From JBCBJZ01 sp038522635 (GTDB taxonomy: Bacteria; Pseudomonadota; Alphaproteobacteria; Rhizobiales; Hyphomicrobiaceae), in NCBI GenBank assembly GCA_038522635.1, contig JBCBJZ010000032.1, forward strand, positions 1-26,374: a DNA stretch of 26,374 bases, written 5' to 3'. Below are positions 16,103 through 23,476 of the stretch, in pieces (the first letter of the stretch is position 1; every line of letters begins with the position of its first letter). The notes under the pieces were generated by a model. That model saw nothing but the letters and a program-made list of their open reading frames with translations. It was not told where the DNA came from and made no database searches. Made by a program: the position numbers and the translations under genes.

Positions 16103-16120
16103 TGTCAGTCAAAGCTGACA
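16103..16120. promoter_or_regulatory. PpsR/CrtJ-type operator, bchC site 1
   Basis: TGTCAGTCAAAGCTGACA matches TGT-N12-ACA, with a well-conserved palindrome (TGTCAG...CTGACA). It lies 212 bases before the bchC start, in the crtF-bchC gap. Confidence 0.83.
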
Positions 16121-16127
16121 TCCGGCA

Positions 16128-16145
16128 TGTATATTAATCTTGACA
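16128..16145. promoter_or_regulatory. PpsR/CrtJ-type operator, bchC site 2
   Basis: TGTATATTAATCTTGACA matches TGT-N12-ACA. It begins 7 bases after site 1, the same spacing as the crtD-crtF pair. Closely spaced palindrome pairs are known for cooperative CrtJ/PpsR binding. Confidence 0.83.
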
Positions 16146-16167
16146 GTCGGTGGCGTCATTTTAAACT
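16140..16167 (+). promoter_or_regulatory. Probable sigma-70 promoter of bchC superoperon
   Basis: TTGACA (16140-16145), a perfect -35 hexamer, is followed after 16 bases by TAAACT (16162-16167), a 4/6 match to the -10 hexamer. The -35 is embedded in the second PpsR-type site, as expected for repression by promoter occlusion. A leader of about 145 bases precedes bchC; nothing else is recognised in it. Confidence 0.5.
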
Positions 16168-16314
16168 GACAGCACGTCTCGCAGGCACCGCCTGCTTCAT
16201 GATCGCAAGCCCCTCACCATCGCAAGCCCCACGCGCCTCATGGCCGAACGCTTCAAGACCAGGCCCTTGGTCGCCGCTTAGTTTTCCCTCACAAACCCGC
16301 TCAGGACCACACCC

Positions 16315-17280
16315 GTGGATACCCAAGCCATCCTCATTGAAAAGCCCAAGAACCTGCGCATCGCGCGGTTGCCGTTGCACGACGTGACGGCGGGCGATGT
16401 GGTGGTGCGGATCGACAAGAGTTCGATCAGCACGGGTACCGAGCGTCTGTTGTGGCGCGGTGAGATGCCTTGGTTCCCCGGCCTCGAATACCCGCTTGTG
16501 CCTGGCTACGAAGCGCTCGGCACCGTGTGCGAAACGACGCCGGGTGCTGGCCATGCTTTGGGCGCGCGCGTGTTTGTGCCTGGCGCCAATTGCTACCAGG
16601 GTGCTCGCGGCCTCTTCGGCGCTGCCGCCTCACGGGTGGTGACGCCGGGCGCGCGCGTGTTCGAGGTGGCGCCCGCGCTTGGCGATGATGCCTTGCTGCT
16701 GGCGCTTGCTGCCACCGCTCAACACGCGCTGGCACCCGCCGTTCTCGGCGACAAAACGTTGATCATCGGCAACGGCGTGGTCGGTCGTTTGCTGGCCCGG
16801 CTCATGCTCGCAGCTGGCCACCCGGCTCCTACCGTATGGGAGCGCGAGCCGGCCCGGCGCACCGCGGACGCCGTGCCGCAAAGTGAAGGCGTACCGGCCT
16901 ACAACGTGATCGCCCCACAGGATGATGACGAGCGCGCCTACACCACCATTTTCGATGCCTCCGGCGATGCGACCATTTTGGACCATGTGGTGCCGCACTT
17001 GGCGCGCGGTGGCGAGATCGTGCTGACCGGCTTTTACGCGACGCCGCTGAGCCTAACCTTCCCGCCCGCCTTCATGCGTGAAGCCCGCATCCGCATCGCA
17101 GCCGAATGGCAGCCCGACGACATGGCCCACGTGCTGGCCGCGCTCGCCAACGGCACCTTCAGCCTGGCCGGCATCATCACACACCGCGCCGCGATCGACG
17201 ATGCGGCCGCCGCCTATGAGACCGCCTTCAGCGATCCGCGCTGCACAAAGATGATCCTTGAGTGGAGTTCGACCCCATGA
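16315..17280 (+). CDS. bchC: 3-hydroxyethyl bacteriochlorophyllide a dehydrogenase BchC
   Basis: BchC oxidises the 3-hydroxyethyl group of 3-hydroxyethyl bacteriochlorophyllide a to the acetyl group, a late step of bacteriochlorophyll a synthesis. The 321-residue product is of the medium-chain alcohol dehydrogenase type. It shows SSISTGTERLLWRGEMPWFP and YPLVPGYEALGTV near the N-terminus, the nucleotide-binding IIGNGVVGRLLARLM (Gly152-Gly157 as GxGxxG), and GGEIVLTGFYATPLSLTFPP and EWQPDDMAHVLA near the end. The start is GTG with AGGA 8 bases upstream. It opens the bchCXYZ-puf transcription unit behind a PpsR-regulated promoter. Its stop overlaps the bchX start in an ATGA, indicating translational coupling. 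Identification is firm. Confidence 0.95.
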   Translation: MDTQAILIEKPKNLRIARLPLHDVTAGDVVVRIDKSSISTGTERLLWRGEMPWFPGLEYPLVPGYEALGTVCETTPGAGHALGARVFVPGANCYQGARGLFGAAASRVVTPGARVFEVAPALGDDALLLALAATAQHALAPAVLGDKTLIIGNGVVGRLLARLMLAAGHPAPTVWEREPARRTADAVPQSEGVPAYNVIAPQDDDERAYTTIFDASGDATILDHVVPHLARGGEIVLTGFYATPLSLTFPPAFMREARIRIAAEWQPDDMAHVLAALANGTFSLAGIITHRAAIDDAAAAYETAFSDPRCTKMILEWSSTP

Positions 17281-18293
17281 CCGCAGCCGACGGCAGCCTG
17301 TCCCACGACCAGCTCAAATCGATGGACGACTTCCTGCGTGATGAAGCCGCCATCGAGCCGGAAGCGCCCGCAACCGGCCCGGTCACCAAGGAAACGCAGA
17401 TCATCGCGATCTACGGCAAGGGCGGCATCGGCAAAAGTTTCACGCTGTCCAACCTGTCCTACATGATGGCGCAGCAGGGCAAGAAGACCTTGCTGATCGG
17501 CTGCGATCCCAAAAGCGATACGACGTCGCTGCTGTTTGGCGGTCGCGCTTGCCCGACCATCATCGACACGGCGTCCAAGAAGAAAGCGGCCGGCGAAGAC
17601 GTCTCCATCTCGGACGTTTGCTTCAAGCGCGACGGCGTCTTTGCGATGGAGCTTGGCGGGCCTGAAGTCGGTCGTGGCTGCGGTGGACGTGGTATCATCC
17701 ACGGCTTCGAAACGCTTGAAAAGCTCGGCTTCCACGACTGGGATTTCGACTACGTCTTGCTCGATTTCCTCGGCGATGTGGTGTGCGGCGGCTTCGGCCT
17801 GCCGATCGCGCGTGACATGTGCCAGAAGGTGATCGTGGTCGGCTCAAATGACCTGCAATCGCTGTACGTGGCCAACAACGTTTGTTCAGCCGTGCAGTAC
17901 TTCCGCAAGCTTGGCGGCAACGTCGGCGTGGCGGGCATGGTCATCAACAAGGATGACGGCACGGGCGAAGCGCAAGCCTTCGCCGACGCGGTGAACATCC
18001 CCGTCCTTGCCGCCATCCCCGCCGACGAAGACATCCGCCGCAAAAGTGCCGCCTACCAGATTATCGGCCATCCCGATAACCGCTGGGGTGCGCTCTTCTC
18101 AACGCTTGCCGAAAACGTGGCGGCGGCCCCGCCGGTGCACCCCACGCCGCTCGATGGCGACGGGCTGTTGGGGCTGTTCGACGGAAAGGACACCGGCGCC
18201 GACGTGGTTCTTCAGCCGGCGACGATCGAAGACATGTGCGCGGCGAGCACGCTCAACAAACCGTCCCTCGAAGTGATCTACGACGAGGTATAA
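17277..18293 (+). CDS. bchX: Chlorophyllide a reductase iron protein subunit BchX
   Basis: BchX is the NifH-like, ATP-hydrolysing electron donor of chlorophyllide a reductase (BchXYZ), which reduces ring B of chlorophyllide a. The 338-residue product has an N-terminal tail of about 40 residues, then the P-loop IYGKGGIGKSFT (GKGGIGKS at 47-54) and IGCDPKSDTTSLLFGG. The two cysteines expected to bridge the 4Fe-4S cluster between subunits are Cys135 (VGRGCGGRG) and Cys170 (GDVVCGGFGLP). The C-terminus is SLEVIYDEV. The start at 17277 overlaps the bchC stop by 4 bases, with GGAG upstream. It differs from BchL by the KKKAAGED insert and context with bchY/bchZ. Identification is firm. Confidence 0.97.
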   Translation: MTAADGSLSHDQLKSMDDFLRDEAAIEPEAPATGPVTKETQIIAIYGKGGIGKSFTLSNLSYMMAQQGKKTLLIGCDPKSDTTSLLFGGRACPTIIDTASKKKAAGEDVSISDVCFKRDGVFAMELGGPEVGRGCGGRGIIHGFETLEKLGFHDWDFDYVLLDFLGDVVCGGFGLPIARDMCQKVIVVGSNDLQSLYVANNVCSAVQYFRKLGGNVGVAGMVINKDDGTGEAQAFADAVNIPVLAAIPADEDIRRKSAAYQIIGHPDNRWGALFSTLAENVAAAPPVHPTPLDGDGLLGLFDGKDTGADVVLQPATIEDMCAASTLNKPSLEVIYDEV

Positions 18294-18296
18294 ACG

Positions 18297-20054
18297 ATGA
18301 CAGCGAGCGACGTGTTCCTCCACGATAAGTCTGAGCCGGCCGCCCTGACGTCAGACAGTGGGGCGTCCGAAACCGGGACGTCTGACAGCGAAGTCGTCTA
18401 CGACGACGCCGGAACCAGCACGCTCGACAGCGCCACCTTGCCGCCCTTAAGCGGCACTGATACCGCGAGCGGCGACGCTTCAAGCAGCGACACAACAAGC
18501 CCAGCCGCGGCGACCGCCGGCTCTGCCGCGGCCACGTCAGGTTGCCATGCCGATCCGGGCGTCATGAACAGCGCTGCGCGCAAAGCTGGCAACAGCGATC
18601 TGCTCGACCAGTTCGCCGCCGACTACCCCAAGGGTCCGCACGACAAACCGCAAAGCATGTGCCCGGCCTTCGGCTCACTCCGCGTTGGCTTGCGCATGAA
18701 CCGCACAGCACCGAGGCTGTGCGGCTCGGCATGCTGCGTCTATGGCCTCACGTTCACCTCGCACTTTTACGGCGCGCGGCGCACGGTCGGTTACGTGCCG
18801 TTCGATTCAGAGACGCTCGTCACGGGCAAGCTCTTCGAAGACCTGCGCGACGCCGTGCACGAATTGGCCGATCCGGAGCGCTATGACGCGGTGGTGGTCA
18901 CCAACCTGTGCGTGCCGAGCGCCTCAGGCGTGCCGCTGCGCCTGCTGCCCAAAGTGATCAACGGCGTTCGAATCGTCGGCATCGATGTGCCGGGCTTCGG
19001 GGTGCCAACCCACGCCGAAGCCAAGGACGTGCTCGCCGGTGCGATGCTCAAATTCGCACGCGAGGAAGCCGAGCAGGGCCCCGTCGCGCGGCCCGCATCG
19101 AAGCCGGCCGCCAGTGCAGGCCCAAGTGCGGGCACCAATGCGCCTGATCAAGCGAACGGCGCACGGCCATCGATCACACTGCTGGGGGAAATGTTCCCCG
19201 CAGACCCCGTCACCATTAGCCACCTGCTGGCCCCGCTCGGGCTGCAAGCCGGCCCGGTGGTCCCGACGCGCGAATGGCGTGAACTTTACGCCGCCCTCGA
19301 CTGCGCGGGCGTCGCCGCGATCCACCCCTTCTATGCAGCGAGCGTGCGCGAATTCGAAGCCGCAGGCCGTCCGATCGTCGGCTCCGCACCCGTCGGCGCA
19401 GAAGGCACCGCGCAGTGGCTGCAAGCCGTCGGCGCCATGGCCGGGGTTCCGCAAGCGACCATTGCCGCCGCCATCGATGCAAGCCTGCCCGCCATTAAGG
19501 CTGCCCTCGCGGCAAACCCGATCAACGCGCGCATCACCATGTCGGGCTACGAGGGTTCAGAGCTGCTGGTCGCCCGCCTGTTGATCGAAGCAGGCGCCGA
19601 TGTGCGCTACGTTGGCACTGCCTGCGCCGCCTCGCCATGGTCCGCCGATGATCAAGCATTTCTCGAAGCGCGCGGCGTCCAGGTGCAGTTCCGCGCCTCG
19701 CTGGAACAGGACGTTGCAGCCTTCGAAGCCTTCGATCCGGACCTCGTCATCGGCACAACGCCCGTGGTCCAGAAGGCGAAGCAAAAGGCCACGCCCGCGC
19801 TCTACTTCACCAACCTCATCTCCGCACGTCCGCTGATGGGCGTGCCAGGTGCCGCCGCCCTCGCGCAGATCATCAACGGTGCGATCGGCTCGGCTGCGCG
19901 CGCTGAACGCATGCACGCGTTCTTTGCTGACGTTGGCGCCGGCCCGAATGCGGGCATCTGGGAAGACGTGCCGCAGGACGAGCCGGGCTTCGCCAAGACC
20001 TACGCGGCGCGCCTGAAGAAGCAACAGGCCAACGAGGGGGCGGTCGGATGCTGA
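18297..20054 (+). CDS. bchY: Chlorophyllide a reductase subunit BchY with extended N-terminus
   Basis: BchY pairs with BchZ to form the NifDK-like catalytic part of chlorophyllide a reductase. The core starts near GCHADPGVMNSAARKAG (Cys83) and contains QSMCPAFGSLRVGLRMNRTA (Cys122) and LCGSACCVYGLTFTSHFYGA (Cys142, 146, 147), cysteines suited to iron-sulfur cluster binding. GYEGSELLVARLLIEAGADV and ALYFTNLISARPLMGVPGAA follow. The protein is 585 residues, longer than the roughly 500 expected. About 80 N-terminal residues are a Ser/Thr/Asp/Ala-rich low-complexity extension, and residues 261-290 form an Ala/Pro/Ser linker. The start lies 3 bases after the bchX stop, and the end overlaps bchZ by 7 bases. 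Function is firm; the role of the extension is unknown. Confidence 0.96.
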   Translation: MTASDVFLHDKSEPAALTSDSGASETGTSDSEVVYDDAGTSTLDSATLPPLSGTDTASGDASSSDTTSPAAATAGSAAATSGCHADPGVMNSAARKAGNSDLLDQFAADYPKGPHDKPQSMCPAFGSLRVGLRMNRTAPRLCGSACCVYGLTFTSHFYGARRTVGYVPFDSETLVTGKLFEDLRDAVHELADPERYDAVVVTNLCVPSASGVPLRLLPKVINGVRIVGIDVPGFGVPTHAEAKDVLAGAMLKFAREEAEQGPVARPASKPAASAGPSAGTNAPDQANGARPSITLLGEMFPADPVTISHLLAPLGLQAGPVVPTREWRELYAALDCAGVAAIHPFYAASVREFEAAGRPIVGSAPVGAEGTAQWLQAVGAMAGVPQATIAAAIDASLPAIKAALAANPINARITMSGYEGSELLVARLLIEAGADVRYVGTACAASPWSADDQAFLEARGVQVQFRASLEQDVAAFEAFDPDLVIGTTPVVQKAKQKATPALYFTNLISARPLMGVPGAAALAQIINGAIGSAARAERMHAFFADVGAGPNAGIWEDVPQDEPGFAKTYAARLKKQQANEGAVGC

Positions 20055-21547
20055 TCCTCGACCACGACCGCGCCGGCGGTTACTGGGGCGCCGTTTACGC
20101 CTTCACGGCCATCAAAGGGCTGCAGGTCATCATCGATGGCCCTGTGGGCTGTGAGAACCTGCCGGTCACATCGGTGCTGCATTACACCGACGGGCTGCCG
20201 CCGCACGAGCTGCCGATCGTGGTCACGGGGCTCGCCGAAGAGGAACTGGGCCAGACCGGCACCGAGGGTTCGCTGCGCCGCGCCAACGCCACGCTGGACC
20301 CATCGCTGCCGAGCGTGGTCCTCACCGGTTCGATCGCAGAGATGATTGGCGGCGGGGTGACGCCTGAAGGCACCAACGTGCAGCGCTTCTTGCCGCGCAC
20401 GATCGACGAAGACCAATGGCAGAGCGCCAACCGCGCGCTCAAGTGGCTTTGGACCACGTTTGGTGCCAAGGGCAAGAAGATGCCGCGCGCACGTAAGCGG
20501 CCGGAAGGGGCACGTCCGCGCGTCAACATCATCGGCCCGATGTACGGCGTCTTCAACATGCCGTCGGATCTCGCCGAGATCAGGCGCCTCGTGGAAGGCA
20601 TCGGCGCTGAAGTCAACATGGTCTTCCCGCTGACGAGCCACATCGCCAACACCGCGCGGCTCGTCGATGCGGACGTCAACATCTGCATGTACCGCGAGTT
20701 CGGCCGCGAGCTGTGCGAAGCGTTGGAGCGGCCCTACCTGCAGGCGCCCATCGGCCTCAACTCGACCACCGCGTTCCTGCGCAAGTTGGGCGAACTGCTC
20801 GACCTTGACCCTGAGCCGTTCATCACGCGCGAAAAGCACACCACCATCAAGCCGCTGTGGGATCTATGGCGCTCGGTGACCCAGGATTTCTACGCCACCG
20901 CCACCTTCGGCGTTGCCGCCAGTGAAACCTACGCGCGGGGCCTGCGTCACTTCCTCGAAGAGGATCTGGGCTTCCCCTGCACCTTCGCTTTCGCACGCGT
21001 GCCCGGCGGCAAAACCGACAACGCGGCGATCCGCGCCGCCGTCCATGACAACCCGCCGCTGATCCTGTTCGGCAGTTACAACGAGCGCATGTACCTCGCC
21101 GAGAAGGGCGGCCGCGGCATTTACATTCCCGCATCGTTCCCCGGCACGGCGATCCGCCGGCACACGGGCACACCCTTCATGGGGTATGCGGGCGCGACCT
21201 ATCTGGTCCAGGAAATCTGCAACGCGCTGTTCGATGCGCTGTTTGAGATCCTGCCGCTGGGCAGCGCGCTCGATGAAGCGCCGGCGACGCCGGCCCCATC
21301 CGCGAAAGCGGGTGCCGCCACGCCACACGCCGGCGCGCGCGAAGATGCTGCCCTCGCATGGGATGACGATGCCCGCGCGGCGCTCGAAGCCGCCGTCAAC
21401 CGAACACCCGTTCTGATCCGCATTTCAACCGCGAAGCACTTGCGCGATGGCGCCGAAGCGGCAGCCCGCACCGCAGGCGAACCGCGCGTGACGCTGAAGC
21501 GCTTCAAGCTGAGTTCGAATTTGAAAGAGGAGGTCTGCGCGCCATGA
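20048..21547 (+). CDS. bchZ: Chlorophyllide a reductase subunit BchZ
   Basis: BchZ is the second NifDK-like subunit of chlorophyllide a reductase. The 499-residue product begins MLILDHDRAGGYWGAVYAF and has the cysteine motif DGPVGCENLPVTSVLHYTDG with Cys35. NIIGPMYGVFNMPSDLAEIR and FPLTSHIANTARLVDADVNI follow, then PGTAIRRHTGTPFMGYAGAT in the substrate-binding part. The C-terminal RISTAKHLRDGAEAAAR matches the protochlorophyllide-reductase-like tail domain, joined by an Ala/Pro-rich linker (about residues 400-435). It overlaps bchY by 7 bases and pufQ by 4 bases (ATGA), so the whole bchCXYZ-pufQ run is translationally coupled. Identification is firm. Confidence 0.96.
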   Translation: MLILDHDRAGGYWGAVYAFTAIKGLQVIIDGPVGCENLPVTSVLHYTDGLPPHELPIVVTGLAEEELGQTGTEGSLRRANATLDPSLPSVVLTGSIAEMIGGGVTPEGTNVQRFLPRTIDEDQWQSANRALKWLWTTFGAKGKKMPRARKRPEGARPRVNIIGPMYGVFNMPSDLAEIRRLVEGIGAEVNMVFPLTSHIANTARLVDADVNICMYREFGRELCEALERPYLQAPIGLNSTTAFLRKLGELLDLDPEPFITREKHTTIKPLWDLWRSVTQDFYATATFGVAASETYARGLRHFLEEDLGFPCTFAFARVPGGKTDNAAIRAAVHDNPPLILFGSYNERMYLAEKGGRGIYIPASFPGTAIRRHTGTPFMGYAGATYLVQEICNALFDALFEILPLGSALDEAPATPAPSAKAGAATPHAGAREDAALAWDDDARAALEAAVNRTPVLIRISTAKHLRDGAEAAARTAGEPRVTLKRFKLSSNLKEEVCAP

Positions 21548-21837
21548 AACATACCGCCGTCGCCGAAGGGGACCTGAAGATGATGAGCGCGGTGGAAGCC
21601 GGCCTCATCGCTCGTCAACCCGCCGCGCCACGCCAGCGCCGGCGCCGTGCCGAAGTCCGCGAGTTTCACATCATGCGCGCGGTGCTGTTCGTGCTGTTCC
21701 TGGGCGTCGCCGCCCTCACCCGTCTGCTGCCTCGCGCCTGGCGCCCGCTCGGCTCCAGCGCTGATCGTTCGCTGTCGGTGGTGGCCGAAGCCCGGCGCGC
21801 GGCCAACGAGGTGACGCCGTACATTTTCATGACGTGA
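21544..21837 (+). CDS. pufQ: PufQ, small membrane protein of the puf operon
   Basis: PufQ is a short single-helix membrane protein needed for normal bacteriochlorophyll synthesis and pigment-protein assembly; its biochemical role is debated. The 97-residue product has a basic stretch RQRRRRAEVREFH, a membrane helix at about residues 44-60 (RAVLFVLFLGVAALTRLL) and the typical C-terminal end EARRAANEVTPYIFMT. Rhodobacter PufQ ends in a similar ITPEIF-type motif. It is longer than the roughly 75 residues of Rhodobacter PufQ, because of about 25 extra N-terminal residues. An internal ATG at 21673 would remove the basic part, so I keep the upstream start, whose ATG overlaps the bchZ stop and has GAGGAGG upstream. 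Position between bchZ and pufB supports the call. Confidence 0.85.
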   Translation: MKHTAVAEGDLKMMSAVEAGLIARQPAAPRQRRRRAEVREFHIMRAVLFVLFLGVAALTRLLPRAWRPLGSSADRSLSVVAEARRAANEVTPYIFMT

Positions 21838-21979
21838 GGGATTAAGCGCACTGCGGCGACCCCTTGGTGGTCCTGCCGTTCGGCCCCTCTCCCGTTGGTG
21901 GCCAAGCGCAGCGCTTACCCCTCCGCCCGCTTCAAGAAGGTGGCCCGCTCCCCGCGGCATGCAGCCTTCGTCTCCTGAT

Positions 21980-22003
21980 ACCGCCACCCCCGCTCGTGGC
22001 GGT
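21980..22003 (+). ncRNA. Stem-loop in the pufQ-pufB intercistronic region
   Basis: ACCGCCAC (21980-21987) pairs with GTGGCGGT (21996-22003) around an 8-base loop. It lies in the 265-base gap between pufQ and pufB, where puf mRNA is processed in other purple bacteria. The rest of that gap holds no gene I can see. Confidence 0.45.
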
Positions 22004-22069
22004 CAAACCGATATGCCCCTCCCTTCATCGAGGTGCGCATATGCCTAGCGCGAGGGCTGATCGCGAGAC

Positions 22070-22085
22070 CAGGGTCGTGACCCTG
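22070..22085 (+). ncRNA. Stem-loop immediately upstream of the pufB ribosome binding site
   Basis: CAGGGTC (22070-22076) pairs with GACCCTG (22079-22085), a 7-base stem closed by a very short loop. It ends 17 bases before the pufB ATG, just before GGAGAGGA, so it could mark the 5' end of the stable pufBA message or affect translation. Confidence 0.45.
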
Positions 22086-22102
22086 AACTATGGAGAGGAA
22101 CC

Positions 22103-22264
22103 ATGGATGTAAAGGACCATCCACTTTACGGCACGTCTGGTCTCTCAGACGAACAAGCCAAGGAAGTGCATGGCTACTTCATGCAGTTGACGATGGTTTA
22201 CGTCGTCATCGCGCTGATCGCCCATGCGCTGATGTGGATCTGGCGTCCGTGGCTGGGCGGCTGA
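22103..22264 (+). CDS. pufB: Light-harvesting 1 (B870) beta polypeptide PufB
   Basis: The 53-residue product is a typical LH1 beta chain. It has a polar N-terminus MDVKDHPLYGTSGLSDEQAK, then EVHGYFMQLTMVYVVIALIA forming the membrane helix, and the BChl-binding HALMWIWRPWLGG end. His41 is the expected ligand of bacteriochlorophyll a, His23 the conserved second histidine, and the WRPW end contributes to pigment binding. PufB and PufA form the ring around the reaction centre in the intracytoplasmic membrane. The start has a very strong GGAGAGGA 6 bases upstream, consistent with the high LH1 expression needed. Identification is firm despite the small size. Confidence 0.96.
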   Translation: MDVKDHPLYGTSGLSDEQAKEVHGYFMQLTMVYVVIALIAHALMWIWRPWLGG

Positions 22265-22341
22265 TTGAACTGTCATAGGGCTATGATGATCGCCCGCCGA
22301 CATTCAAACGCAGCCCATCTGTAACGAGAAAGGAACCCGAA

Positions 22342-22524
22342 ATGTATCGTGCATGGCAAATGGTCCATCCGATGCGGGCATTGACGATGTTGTACATCTT
22401 CCTTGCTCTGCTCGCTTTCACGATTCACTTCATCCTGCTGAGCACCGAACGCTATAACTGGCTGAAAGACTCCGCAGCGAAAACATCGTCCGTCGTGATC
22501 GAAAAAGTCGTCGATCGCGGGTGA
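22342..22524 (+). CDS. pufA: Light-harvesting 1 (B870) alpha polypeptide PufA
   Basis: The 60-residue product has the LH1 alpha pattern: an amphipathic N-terminus MYRAWQMVHPMRAL, a single membrane helix (TMLYIFLALLAFTIHFILLS) with His29 as the bacteriochlorophyll ligand, and the STERYNWLKD segment after the helix. The charged tail of about 18 residues resembles the extended tails of many LH1 alpha chains. AAAGGA lies 9 bases upstream of the ATG. It is 77 bases from pufB; a small palindrome TCATAGGGCTATGA lies between them at 22273-22286. A strong hairpin follows it. Identification is firm. Confidence 0.96.
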   Translation: MYRAWQMVHPMRALTMLYIFLALLAFTIHFILLSTERYNWLKDSAAKTSSVVIEKVVDRG

Positions 22525-22536
22525 CGAGCCACCACC

Positions 22537-22568
22537 GCTCAAGGGGTGGCGCACGCTGCCCCTTGGGC
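22537..22568 (+). ncRNA. pufA-pufL intercistronic stabilising hairpin
   Basis: GCTCAAGGGG (22537-22546) pairs with CCCCTTGGGC (22559-22568), ten pairs with one T-G wobble, around a 12-base loop. It starts 12 bases after the pufA stop. In Rhodobacter, hairpins at this position protect the pufBA message from 3' decay and raise LH1 over reaction-centre expression; the same role is inferred here. Confidence 0.7.
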
Positions 22569-22612
22569 CTCGAGATCGTTTTGGTCACGGCAGGTGACGG
22601 GAGGAGATCAAC

Positions 22613-23467
22613 ATGGCGATGTTGAATTTCGAAAAGAAGTACCGCGTGAAAGGCGGGACTTTATTGGGTGGTGACCTGTTCGATTTCTGGATCGGTCCCT
22701 TTTACGTCGGCTTTTTCGGCGTTCTGACAATCTTCTTTGCCTTGATGGGCACCGCGCTCATCTTCTACGGCGCCTCGCTGGGGCCGACGTGGAATCCTTG
22801 GCTGATCAGCATCAACCCGCCGCGCATCGAGCAGGGGCTGGCCCTGGCGCCGATGGCCGAAGGCGGGCTATGGCAGATCATCACGATTTGCGCATCCATT
22901 GCGTTTATTTCGTGGGCCCTGCGGGAAGTCGAAATCTGTAACAAGCTTGGCATGGGTTACCATGTGCCGATCGCTTTCGGTTTCGCGATCCTGGCTTATC
23001 TGACGCTTGTGTTCTTCCGTCCGCTTTTGATGGGAGCCTGGGGGCATGGTTTCCCCTACGGGATTTTCACCCACCTGAACTGGGTCTCTTACGTCGGATA
23101 TTCCTACGGGAACTTCCATTATAACCCGGCGCATATGATCGCGATCACGTTCTTCTTTACGACCACGCTGGCGCTGGCGCTGCACGGCGCGCTCATTTTG
23201 TCCGCGGTGAACCCCGTGGCCGGTCATAAAGTGCGAACGCCTGATCACGAGAACACGTTCTTTCGCGACACCATCGGGTATTCGATCGGCACGCTCGGCA
23301 TTCACCGCCTTGGCCTGATCCTGGCTCTGAATGCCGGTTTCTGGAGTGCGGTCTGCATCGTGATCAGCGGCACCTACTGGCAGGAAAGCTGGATCACGTG
23401 GTGGGAGCAGTTGATCACGCCGCCGGAGAATTTCTACGTGGCGGCTGAATACTTCGCGAGCAAATAG
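22613..23467 (+). CDS. pufL: Photosynthetic reaction centre L subunit PufL
   Basis: PufL and PufM form the membrane core of the type-II reaction centre that binds the bacteriochlorophyll special pair, bacteriopheophytins, quinones and iron. The 284-residue product begins MAMLNFEKKYRVKGGTLLGG and has five membrane helices. Ligand residues are present at positions one higher than in Rhodobacter sphaeroides: His154 and His174 for bacteriochlorophylls, His191 and His231 for the non-haem iron, and Glu213 and Ser224 on the QB proton path. The start has GGGAGGAG upstream. No key residue is missing, so it should be functional. It lies 9 bases before pufM, indicating co-translation. Confidence 0.98.
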   Translation: MAMLNFEKKYRVKGGTLLGGDLFDFWIGPFYVGFFGVLTIFFALMGTALIFYGASLGPTWNPWLISINPPRIEQGLALAPMAEGGLWQIITICASIAFISWALREVEICNKLGMGYHVPIAFGFAILAYLTLVFFRPLLMGAWGHGFPYGIFTHLNWVSYVGYSYGNFHYNPAHMIAITFFFTTTLALALHGALILSAVNPVAGHKVRTPDHENTFFRDTIGYSIGTLGIHRLGLILALNAGFWSAVCIVISGTYWQESWITWWEQLITPPENFYVAAEYFASK

Positions 23468-23476
23468 GATCACGTC

